Assembly: GCF_030936135.1 (NCBI RefSeq)
Contig: NC_082595.1
Coordinates: 18,303,930 to 18,367,929, forward strand
Direction of reading: 5' to 3'
Origin: Gavia stellata
Taxonomy: Eukaryota > Chordata > Aves > Gaviiformes > Gaviidae
DNA: 64,000 nt
The notes below the pieces were generated by a model. That model had not been told where the DNA came from, did not search any database, and saw nothing but the letters and a program-made list of their open reading frames with translations. Shown in pieces: positions 52,025 through 62,069 of this stretch. Each line of letters begins with the position of its first letter. Within the stretch, counting starts at the first letter, position 1. The position numbers and the translations under genes are program-made.

Positions 52025-55000
52025 GTATACCTGTTAAAAATTCCCCTCGAGTTCCATGAAATATTAATTTCAAATGTCTCAGCATTTCTCAACAGGTGAG
52101 GGTTGAGCCTCGAGGAGGAGAGGGTTTCAGCCCAGGTCCCGTTGCCAGCTTTCGGTGGCAGTCCTCCGAATTTCACAAGCTGGAGAGTTCGTGAAACTCT
52201 GAGAGCCACTCCACTCAGAGGGAGATGCTGGTTGCAGCCCGCTGCAGTCCAGGAGAGTTCAAAGGGTCTCACTTGGGACTGCTGTTTATAGGTTCATAAG
52301 ATGATTAGCTTTAGTCATCAGCAATTTACTGGAAAGTTACTGGAATTCCAGTAACACTGGTACCGTTCCACTTGGGCTACAGTCCAGGTAAGGGATGTTC
52401 CAAGGCTGTCAGGGGATGACTGATTATTCCTGCTCTCGTTACCCACCTCAAGTTGGGTAACAGGAGTGTTTGGTATGGTCAGTGCTGTTCCCCACCTTAG
52501 CCATGCAAGAATTCCTGGTACGGTCAAGGGACGCTTAACTGCCCAACTCATTGTGCAAAGGCCAGGGCCTAGCTGGAATTCCTGAGATCATAGAGTGGCC
52601 CAGGAAGGGGGAGGAAGGAATGCACCACCACACTGTGCTAAAAAGGAAGTGATCATAATATTAGAAGCATTCTATAGTCTACATTAATTCATTCATTAAA
52701 TGTCAGAACCTAAGGGAAAGTTTTTAACTGAGTACTTCTTTCCCACACATAACTATATAGCTCATGAGAAGGAAAAAAGAGGAAGCTAATCTAATTTGTG
52801 CAGTATTGGTTTATAGGTCAGTATAGGGCCAATCCTTTGCTCTAGTTTTGATATGTGCTACAAGTTGTGGAAATGGTAAGATGGGAGACATCTGTGCACA
52901 AACAATTTATAATGTAAAAATCCAAATAGGAATTTTTTGTCTCTTACATTTTACCCGGGAGAAATGGGCAGAGAACAAACCCAAAAAACTTACTCTTTTG
53001 TTGGCAGCTCTTCCAACTGTAAGGGCTATATTTTTGTTTGTCTTTTTTGTTTTTCGCATAAAACAGAGTTTCTTGTTACATTTGAATGCATAAGAAATTC
53101 AGCAACAGGCTATAAAAATAATCTGAATCTATTTTTTGTATTTTAATTTTTTAAGCCAACTTTATGATTTAGGTATCTCAAATACATGCAAACAAAGGAT
53201 TCCAAAATCTAATTTGCACATATGTCACAGGTGGTAGCAGAAGCATCTAAAAAAGCTCCTGTACAGAAATAAGTGTTTGGCCATTTGGCTAGTGTTCACA
53301 AACCATTTTATTTTGATAGATTTGCTATTAATATGTCTTCAGCGGAAGTGGTCTTTTCTAAATTCTTGTGATGGGAATCTCTTGTGATCACTGTCCTTTG
53401 AAATAGTAGAGCCTGAACCTCTATGATTTAGAGAATTCTTAGTCCTTTTTTAGTATTTTTCTTAAAATAGCAGAGTAAGGTAGACCCAGTAGCCTCCCAA
53501 GGGCATGCATCAATTTCAAAACTGTAAAAAATTTATGTGAGAATGATATGTCTGAACACTGCAGGTACATGTACATTTAGCATTTGTTTTCCCTCTAATG
53601 AAAAATTCCTTCATTTTAATAAGGAAGGAAATGTTTTAGTGCATGTTTTATAATACTTCATTGTTTAAATTTGGAAGACAGTGCATACTACACAGAATTT
53701 GTTTCATCATTTAAAATGTTTGAAGTACACATGGGGCAAGCAGTAAGCTTTTGGCAATGTTTAAATATGTTTATTTCAAGAAAGAATGAAACTTTGAAAC
53801 ATTTAAAGAGAGCTGTGGGGACTAACTTGTGACCTCTGAATTGGACTCATTCCCTTTGTATTTATTTTTATTGTCCCTTAATATTCTCTTGCATATATTT
53901 AGAAAGCCACTGGTAGTGTTTGAATGCAGGTTTTTTTGGATTAAATATGAAAAATAGGATTTGAATGTGTGAACACAAGATTAAATGACATTTTTGCCAA
54001 GAAGACGTTATCCATGTTAGAGCTACATTCCAGAATGATTACAACTTTCTGCTTTCCTAGGTTCTTCATTGGTGTCAATTTTTAATCTATTTCCACTCTG
54101 ACAAACCTGTTTTATAGTATCATTAGCACCAAATGGCATCATCATTTCAGCACAGGTACTTTCAGCTCCATGTGTGGTAAAACAATCACCAGTCATATGA
54201 ACTACTTTGAATAGTCCTTAAAGTGCTTTGGCGTTTATATGGATAAAAGGCACTGTATAACATAAAGTTTAATAATACTCTCCTCAGGGAATATTAATTA
54301 TTTTAAAAATTATCTCAGTTACCATGATCTAACTGTGAAACTGTACTTGTAGTAAATATGGAAAGGTAAAGTATTGCTTTTAGAAATCAGGGAAGTGTCA
54401 GATTGAACTTATTCTGATCCTTATATTTTCATAGTAAAAAATTTACAATTTCAACTGTGTCGAGTGTACCTAAGTACACCTGAAGAGCCCCTTCACTTGT
54501 ACTATATTAATCAGAAAGGAAACTAAAGATATATTAAGGTCTCACTCATCTACCAGATATAAAGGCAGGAACCTCCTATTCTTCAACTTACATACCCTTC
54601 AATATAGCATGGTTCTGTTGGAAATGGTGGAGTTTATATTAATTAGACAGATATATCCACTGTTTTTCAACAAAGAACCTCTCCTCCTTCAGCCTTGCAG
54701 AGACTTATGATGTTCTGTGCTATAAACCAACAATGTGAAAACACCAGAATATTCTAAGCATGAATTTCAACGAGAAAAACAAACTGTGTTAAATTGCTTT
54801 GTTATCATTCTTGTAGGACACAATGGCTCTTTTCTTACCATCTGAACTGTGAAATGACTAAAGCTGTCAGAACTTCTTCCTGCAGGTATCCATCTGATTG
54901 TAGCTTGAGATTGGAGAAAATCAATCTGATATCAACCTATGCTATCAGTGCTTTCCTCTTTTCCCTTGCCCTTGTTCAAAAATGAAAAAAACTTAAGAGG

Positions 55001-56401
55001 AAAAAGAAACCCCCCTTAAAAAATGATTTTGTACCTTTTCACTGAGACATTCTCTCAAAAAAAATGGGAGCATACGGAATCAGCCTTCATTTATGCCTTG
55101 GTAGGTCACTAATTTACTCATACAGAAAAATCATGTTCTTCTGATGTCTAAGAATTTTGATTAAAAGAAGAGATTCCACTGGAACTGTATAAACTGCCAA
55201 GTGGAGATGGTCTGCAATATGGGCTGAACAACTGCGTTTATCACCTGTGAAATCTTTTTGTGCTAGCTGTCCTGAACTCTTTTCTATACTTCCTGTCTGA
55301 GTGTATTTGGCAGCCATAATCAATATATTATTCTTCCAGATAGCTGCAGCTTCTGTTGGTCTAATGATGATTTTCAGACAGCCTTTCACATGTTTTTCTC
55401 CTATTTAAGAAACTTTCTCCTTCTTAGGTCGTCAATTATTAAGAACTCTATTTAGACCAGTAACATTATGTTTCTGGCTATTCTTCCTAGTGAAAACAAC
55501 ATTTATAATAGCAGCTGCAACAAATAAAGGATTTGGGAAATACACAAATTCTTATTTAGGGAGGAACTCCTGTAGTGTTTTGTTGCTTTGAGATAGATAA
55601 CAATTAGATTAAGAAGTGTAACTTAGGCTCCAGCACGTTTTTGGACCTTTCCTGAGCTTGTATTTCTTGCAAGAAGCACCCGATTTGGATGTTTCTGTCA
55701 ATATGGCTGTGCTGCAGGTTCTCATTTGACTAGAAATCACCTTCTTGCAACGGTTGTGTGAATAGATGTAATCGTTTAAGTCACAAAGCTTCTATACAGT
55801 TTATTTGATTTCCGCAAACACAGGTATATCCTGGTCCTGGAGAAAAAGGAGACTGGGTTGTATGGCTTGAAATATCTCTTGTATGTATTTTCCAACATCA
55901 AAAAAACCACTGATGCTTTACCAAAACATGATCTTGAAAGATATGTTATCGAATTCCTCTTTTACCATGCCACAAATGGGCAGCAACAGATGACCTGGCA
56001 TTAATTCCTTGGTAGTGTTCATGTGATATCACAAAGCATCTGAAGTCTGCTTATGTGGTTTATGATGTCACAGAATTCCTGGAAAAAATTATTTCTTTGT
56101 AAGTAACTGCAGCTCATCAGTTGTTCTATATATAACCTCCACAATAGCAACCATCTGCTGGGAGCCAGGCCACTCCCCTCTTTCTTTTTTTCCTTCATCA
56201 CATCAAATTAGTGTGAGGATGATTTCATATGCATATGGTTTGAATAATACTAACAAAGCCAAAATGAAGTCTGAAAGCCACTGAAGGAAACTTTTAGTAG
56301 GCTCTGAGACACTGTCCAGAAAAATATGTTTATTTGTTTTCAGTTTACAAACTTTCTGAACAGCTGTATGGTGATGCTCAGAATTGCATATGTAAGATAG
56401 C

Positions 56402-56419
56402 AAAAAAAAAAAAAAAAAA
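56402..56419 (+). repeat. Poly(A) run
   Basis: Eighteen consecutive A residues, about 270 bases before the CR1 at 56690. It is not part of that element, because CR1 ends in an octamer repeat and not in poly(A). Confidence 0.75.
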
Positions 56420-56689
56420 GCTTATTTTTTGGACTGAAGATGCTGACAAGTTGTCATTTCTATTGCTGTGTGCTTTGTATCTACTTGTGTGGTAAAAGTA
56501 GCAAAGTGTGGGGGATTATGACTGCAATTAACATTTCAGAATCACATCCCATTTAACAGTTTGAATTTGTATTGCCTTATGCTTCCTGCAAGAGTTCTAA
56601 CAGAGCTTTCCATATATGGGAACTGCATAGTGGAGATAGAATTATATTGTAAAAAGGAGTGTTGGTGTATTGATTAAAGCATGGTTCTA

Positions 56690-58095
56690 CTCTGACGCCC
56701 ATCTTAAAGAAGGGCCAGAAGGAGGATCCGGGGATCTACAGGCCTATCAGCCTGGCCTTGGTGCCGGGGAAAGTTATGGAGAAGATCATTTCGAGTGCCA
56801 TCACGCGGTATGTAGAGGACAACCAGACAATCAGGCCCAGTCAGCATGGGTTTATGAAAGGCAGGTCCTGCCTGACTAACCTGATCTCCTTCTGTGACAA
56901 AATGACCCACTTAGTGGACAAGGGAAAGGCTGTGGATGTAATCTGCTTAGGCTTTAGTAAAGCCTTTGACACCGTTTCCCACAGCATTCTCCTGGAGAAA
57001 CAGGCTGCTCATGGCTTGGCCAGGTGCACTCTTCGCTGGGTAAAAAAACTGGCTGTATGGCCAGGCCCAAAGAGTCGCAGTGAATGGAGTGAAATCCAGT
57101 TGGCGGCCAGTCACAAGCAGAGTCCCCCAGGGCTCAGTTTTGGGACCGGTCTTGTTTAATATCTTTATCAATGATCTGGACGAGGGGATCGAGTGTTCCC
57201 TCAGCAAGTTTGCAGACAACACCAAGTTGGGTGGGAGTGTTGATCTGCTCGAGGGTAGGAAGGCTCTGCAGAGGGATCTGGACAGGCTGGATCGATGGGC
57301 CCAGGCCAATTGTATGAGGTTCAACAAGGCCAAGTGCCGGGTCCTGCACTTGGGTCACAACCCCATGCAATGCTACAGGCTTGGGGATGAGTGGCTGGAA
57401 AGCTGCCCCGCAGAAAAGGACCTGGGGGTGTTGATTGACAGCCGGCTGAAGATGAGCCAGCAGTGTGCCCAGGTGGCCAAGAAGGCCAACGGCATCCTGG
57501 CCTGTGTCAGAAATAGTGTGGTCAGCAGGAGTAGGGAAGTGATCGTGCCCCTGTACTCGGCACTGGTGAGGCCACACCTCAAATACTGTGTTCGGGCCCC
57601 TCACTACAACAGAGACATTGAGGTGCTGGAGCGTGTCCAGAGAAGGGCAAAAAAAGCTGGTGAGGGGTCTGGAGCATAAGTCTTATGAGGAGCGGCTGAG
57701 GGAACTGGGGTTGTTCAGCCTGGAGAAGAGGAGGCTGAGGGGAGACCTCATCGCTCTCTACAACTACCTGAAAGGAGGTTGCAGAGAGGTGGGTGTTGGT
57801 CTCTTCTCCCAAGTGACTAGTGATAGGACTAGAGGAAATGGCCTCAATTTGTGCCAGCGGAGGTTTAGATTGGATATTAGGAAAAACTTCTTCACTGAAA
57901 GGGTTGTCAGACATTGGAACAGGCTGCCCAGGGAGGTGGTGGAGTCACTGTCCATGGAGGTATTTAAAAGACGTGTGGATGAGGCGCTTAGGGACAAGAT
58001 TTAGTGGTGGACTTGGCAGTGTTAGGTTAACAGTTGGACTTGGTGATCTTAAAGGTCTTTTGCAACCTAAAAGATTCTGTGGTTCTAAATATTAA
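56690..58095 (+). mobile_element. CR1 LINE, 5'-truncated, sense to KIF6
   Basis: It begins in the CR1 ORF2 reverse transcriptase (CCCATCTTAAAGAAGGGCCA at about 56698) and continues to the 3' tail (GATTCTGTGGTTCTAAAT at about 58074-58091). Broken frames show RT segments in order: SQHGFMKGRSCLTNLISFCD, LGFSKAFDTVSHSIL (motif A), [15 protein letters not shown] (motif B), [11 protein letters not shown] (motif C), then [12 protein letters not shown] and [10 protein letters not shown]. Motif A has Gly (codon 56950-56952) where the metal-binding Asp is expected, and motif C has Asn for the second Asp. Frameshifts near 57080-57100 and in the A-run at 57647-57653 break the frame. It is inactive, but close in sequence to the copy at 24205-25222. 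Confidence 0.94.
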
Positions 58096-60284
58096 TTCTG
58101 TTGTGGATTTTGAGCTGGAAAAATAAAATATCCAGTCCTGCTTCACAGAGCTGCAAGTAGTAAAATCATAGCTCTCCTAGTAAAATAAGTGAAGCTGGCT
58201 CTGATTATTCATGGAGACAGAATTGCTGAATAAAGTACATTTTAACAGCATCTAACTTTTTCTTAGTATAACTGCATTTTAAATATGTTTGGGAGTATTT
58301 TCTTGCTTTTCAAAGCTTGACAGGTCTATACCTTTCCCTGAGCCTGTTTATTTTCATTCCCATGCTACAAGTCACTGCTTGTTCATTTGTTCAGCTTTGC
58401 CTCTGAAGATAGCATATCATGTGACTGCACTCTACTCATTTCACACGATTGTGAAATGATCCTTAGAAACCAGGCAGTTAAGCACAGCCAGTGGCTTGCC
58501 TATATTATTCCAAAATTCCTCATCTGTATAAACTAAGTGATCAAAACTCTTCTCCGTCTGAGCTTGGCTTTACTAGGTAAAGCAGCCCAAAATAAAATAG
58601 TGCTAAGGCTTTAATTTCATTACAGAATTTTCACCAACAACTACAAGCATACGCTATTGCTGCACACCACCTACTTGTTCACATGCTGTATGCTGCCATT
58701 TTCAATTATTCTAGCAGAACTGCTTCTACAGCTGTGCTATGACTGAATCGGGAAACTGATCCAGGTTAAATACCTATGGTTTGCAGACTTTTTTTCCTTC
58801 TTTTTTTTTTTTCTTTTTTTGAGCTGGATCAGTTCCCAAAAACAGTTCAGTTGTGCTGGCACAATTAAGGCTGGAAAAAAATATTGGGAAATTGAAGAGG
58901 AGACGATTCAACCAAGAGGTATAGCTGTTCATATTATTCCTATTAAAGGAATATTCAGCTTGCAGTCTTTCTGTTGATAGCCATCCTTTCTGGATTAACA
59001 AGACAACACCTTCAACACCTGCAATGGGCAGGGTATTCTAACATCTAGAATGTTCCATACCAAAGCAGGCTATGGAGAAAAAAAAGCAATATGTTGGTAT
59101 ATCTAGTCTGAATCACAGGGTATGTCTAAGTAAATAATTACTCTAGAATAACAGAGGAATAAAGTATAGAAAGAGATTAATGTATACGATTTAACCAGGA
59201 TTTTTTAATCTTCTTTTTAAACAGCTATATATAAGTATAGATTTAGTTGCTAACTCAATAATATTTATTTATTAATTTATTTCACTACCTTATTTTTCTG
59301 CAAGTCAAGTATTTATGGCCTGATAACATACTTGTAATTGTTTATAAATAAAAATACTATTTGTATGGTAAATCTTTAATTTCCATGTATATTCTAAAGC
59401 TTTAACCATTTATAAAATGAGGATAACAAGGAATCATTTTAGTTTTAAGTTTCCAACAACAGTTTGATATGACTAAACAAAAGAGGCTTTAGACGCTTAA
59501 GGATTTTTTTAACATGTTGCTTAAGAAAAGAAAGGTGCATGTGTGATGGCATATGGTTGTTTGAAATCTAAAATATTTGAGAGCTGTTTAAAATTTTCTG
59601 TTCTGCATTTCAAATATATTTGGAACAGCACTAAAGTCATACTAAAGCTGAGCATCTTTAAAAATTGATGAAGAATTTCCATATTTCTAGTTAAGGAAGT
59701 ATGGTAGCAGCTTTTTCAAATAAATATATTTAAAGCTAAGCCTTTTATGAAAACTCTGTCATGCCCTGTAAAATTCTGATACCAATTTTGCCAAGTTACA
59801 TTTTTTCATAAAAGTAATGAAACTGTGAAAGTCTAAAGCCGTATAGAAAGTTCTAGTCTTAGTTACAGTGGTAGCTATCTAGCCAAAAAAACCCTAAAAA
59901 CGGGCTAACCGATGGGGAAATTGGTAAACTCTTGGAAATCAGGGATTAGTAAGTTTCCCTCTGATCATGGTGCCCTTTTCTAGCAGTATTCCTCAGCATA
60001 GTAAGGCCAGCTTCTTTGCTGATGCACTCACTGTTAGAGTATCTTGGAACAAGGATAGTTGCTTGATTGCTTGCAGTACAATTTGTCCAGATTAAAGTTA
60101 TCCAAGTATTTGGCCAGAATGTGAGTGCCAGGTAAAACCTTTTGGGTTCTGCTTGCATACTTATTACAGGTGTAATAGCTAAAAAACTGGATAGGTGATT
60201 TCAGTTTCCAGATTTTTGAGCTATAAAAAGCTAAATTTATTTATTAAATGAACATTGAGGACACTTCCTTTGTTTTCATTGTAG

Positions 60285-60491
60285 ACACCAATGAATCAAG
60301 CCTCAACCCGATCTCACTGCATTTTCACTATCCACATCTCCAGCAAGGAACCTGGATCTGCAACTATTCAACGGTCCAAGTTACACTTAGTAGACCTTGC
60401 TGGATCAGAACGTGTTGCAAAGACTGGAGTTGGAGGTCACTTATTGACAGAAGCCAAATATATCAACCTGTCGTTACATTATTTGGAACAG
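60285..60491 (+). CDS. KIF6: KIF6 coding exon 7, with switch I and switch II (residues 214-282)
   Basis: Starts ACA CCA ATG after the acceptor TTGTAG. It encodes TPMNQASTRSHCIFTIHISS, then LHLVDLAGSERVAKTG, then LLTEAKYINLSLHYLEQ. NQASTRSH (217-224) is switch I (N-x-x-S-S/T-R-S-H) and DLAGSE (250-255) is switch II; both sense the gamma phosphate of ATP, and AKYINLSL begins the main microtubule-binding helix. The exon ends GAA CAG before the donor GTAAAA at 60492, phase 0. Residue 265 is His (codon CAC) in VGGHLLTE, where I would expect a hydrophobic residue in KIF6. The motor needs roughly 60-70 more residues from exons beyond this window. Confidence 0.97.
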
Positions 60492-61121
60492 GTAAAATTG
60501 CAATAGTGTGAAACATTTCTCCCTTTACCACATTCCTGTTTAGCAATGTGCAATGTTTTGGAAATCTTTATTCCAATAGTTAGTCTTAGGTCTGTGTATT
60601 TATTGCAGTTTTTTAAAATGCTTGAGTTGGTTGCTCTTAATTTGAAATAAAATATTTTAATTTAGAAAAAGCTTAACAATTAGACAGTAAGGTTATAGTA
60701 GATATACAAGGTAGTGTTTCAAAAATATTTTTCTTGTTTTATTTGAAATACTAAACATATTTACAAGATTGCATCTGTATTTCTGCTAAAAATTTTCTTT
60801 GTGATCTTCACCCCTTTCGACAGCTGGAATCAGGATGTATCACTCAAGAATCATTGAACTAAAGTGATTGATTTTTATTTGGTTCAAGCATTGTGACATC
60901 ATAAAGTCTTAGGCTCTTCTCTCATTTGTTGTTTTATTCCTCTCACAAAGTGAATCTTTGATCTCTTTGAGACAGGAGTTATGTTTGTTAATGTATTTCT
61001 AGAGTAGCTACCATAATTGGTTTTATACTAATACGACTCATTTGCAACTGTAATAATAATAATAATAAATCTCCACAATTTTTTGTCATTCATCTGTTGT
61101 AAATGAAAAAGGTTTAGCCTG

Positions 61122-61159
61122 TTGATTGTTGTGTACTAAATTGATTGTTGTATACTAAA
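61122..61159 (+). repeat. 19-bp tandem duplication
   Basis: TTGATTGTTGTGTACTAAA is followed directly by the same 19 bases with one change (TATACT for TGTACT). A short local duplication. Confidence 0.85.
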
Positions 61160-62042
61160 ATCCCTACCGTCCTTGCACTGTTGCTTTTTATTTTTCCTCT
61201 TTGGAAAAGGCAAATATTGAGGAAGTAGGTTCATGCTGCCTAATCTTACTGACTTTTTTTTTTAAAAAGAAATGAAGAATGAGTATGATAGTGGCGGTGA
61301 ATGGAAACTTTAAAGATTAAGCATTCCAGTAAAAAGGTTTGGTTAACAGGGTTTTTAATATTATTATCGTTAGGGATTTTTTATTATTTTTCCTCCACTG
61401 ATCTGATATAATAATTTTCCCTTCAGGACTAGAAAAACAAGATGTTACATCTTAGGATCCTCACAATTTCTGTGAGTGTGATAAGTGTGATAGTGAAGGC
61501 TGTTCACACTCACTAATATCTTCTTTTCTAGTATCTCTTCTTTTCTTTACACCAGGATTGTAGGCATTGTTTATATTCCATAACATTCCTTCCTTTCAGG
61601 TGTTTCTTTTCAGCTGAGTATTTATGCCATTGCTAAAAGACATTTATGCTTATTCATAAACACTTACTGCATGTTATGTTTATGTCTCCCTGATCTGCTG
61701 TGATGCTTTGTATTCTAATGCTGTAAAACTCCAAGCAAGGGTAAGAAACACTTGGCAATCAATGAAATCTATTTTGTGGATGCTGTGCTATTAAGTTGCA
61801 ATCATTGAAGATTTTCAAGTGTGGATTCCAGACCTCACACCTGTAAGAGAAATTAAGTTCTTTCTAAGTTTGAATATATAATATTGGTTTCACAATACAG
61901 TAAACACTGTTCCTGTTGTCAGAAATTTTGGAGTTTTTTTGAGTTCTGCTGGAGAATAGAGTATTTTTTCCTAAGGCTTTCTTAAAAACTTTTATGTACA
62001 ACAGTAGCAGGTCTGTGAGGCCATCATTTAGTGGAAGAAATT

Positions 62043-62069
62043 GGGGGGGGTGGGGGGGAGGAGAGGGGG
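62043..62069 (+). other. G-rich tract, G-quadruplex candidate
   Basis: G8-T-G7-AGGAGA-G5. The G8 can be split into two runs of three, so at least four runs of three or more G occur with loops of 1, 1 and 6 bases. This meets the usual quadruplex rule. It lies on the non-template strand of KIF6, so the G-rich form would also be present in the pre-mRNA. Confidence 0.7.

Larger units (their letters stand above)
51162..52632 (-). mobile_element. LTR-like element (probable solo ERV LTR) with internal tandem repeat, antisense
   Basis: This segment differs from its surroundings: it is richer in G, C and CpG, with long non-coding words such as TTTAGGCCGCTTAAAGAATC at the left and GGAATGCACCACCACA at the right. 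I associate these with avian ERV long terminal repeats. On the minus strand it would begin TGTGGTGGTGCATTCC and carry an ATTAAA signal near its 3' end (about 51222-51227). No retroviral protein sequence adjoins. Inside are three tandem repeat units and a (TA)n stretch. The boundaries are uncertain: TG and CA are present at the chosen ends but no target duplication is found. On the left the element may extend to TGTCACGGTTCAC at 50929. Confidence 0.55.
48422..60284 (+). other. KIF6: KIF6 intron 6
   Basis: A phase-0 intron of 11863 bases. It contains an old antisense CR1 fragment (about 49838-50150), a roughly 1.5-kb antisense LTR-like element (about 51162-52632), a sense CR1 (about 56690-58095), and an 18-base A run at 56402-56419. 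The 52633-56400 part shows no recognised repeat or gene. Confidence 0.82.

Noticed and set aside
57134..57604. 156-codon minus-strand frame
   Set aside because: It is the antisense shadow of the sense CR1 reverse-transcriptase frame.
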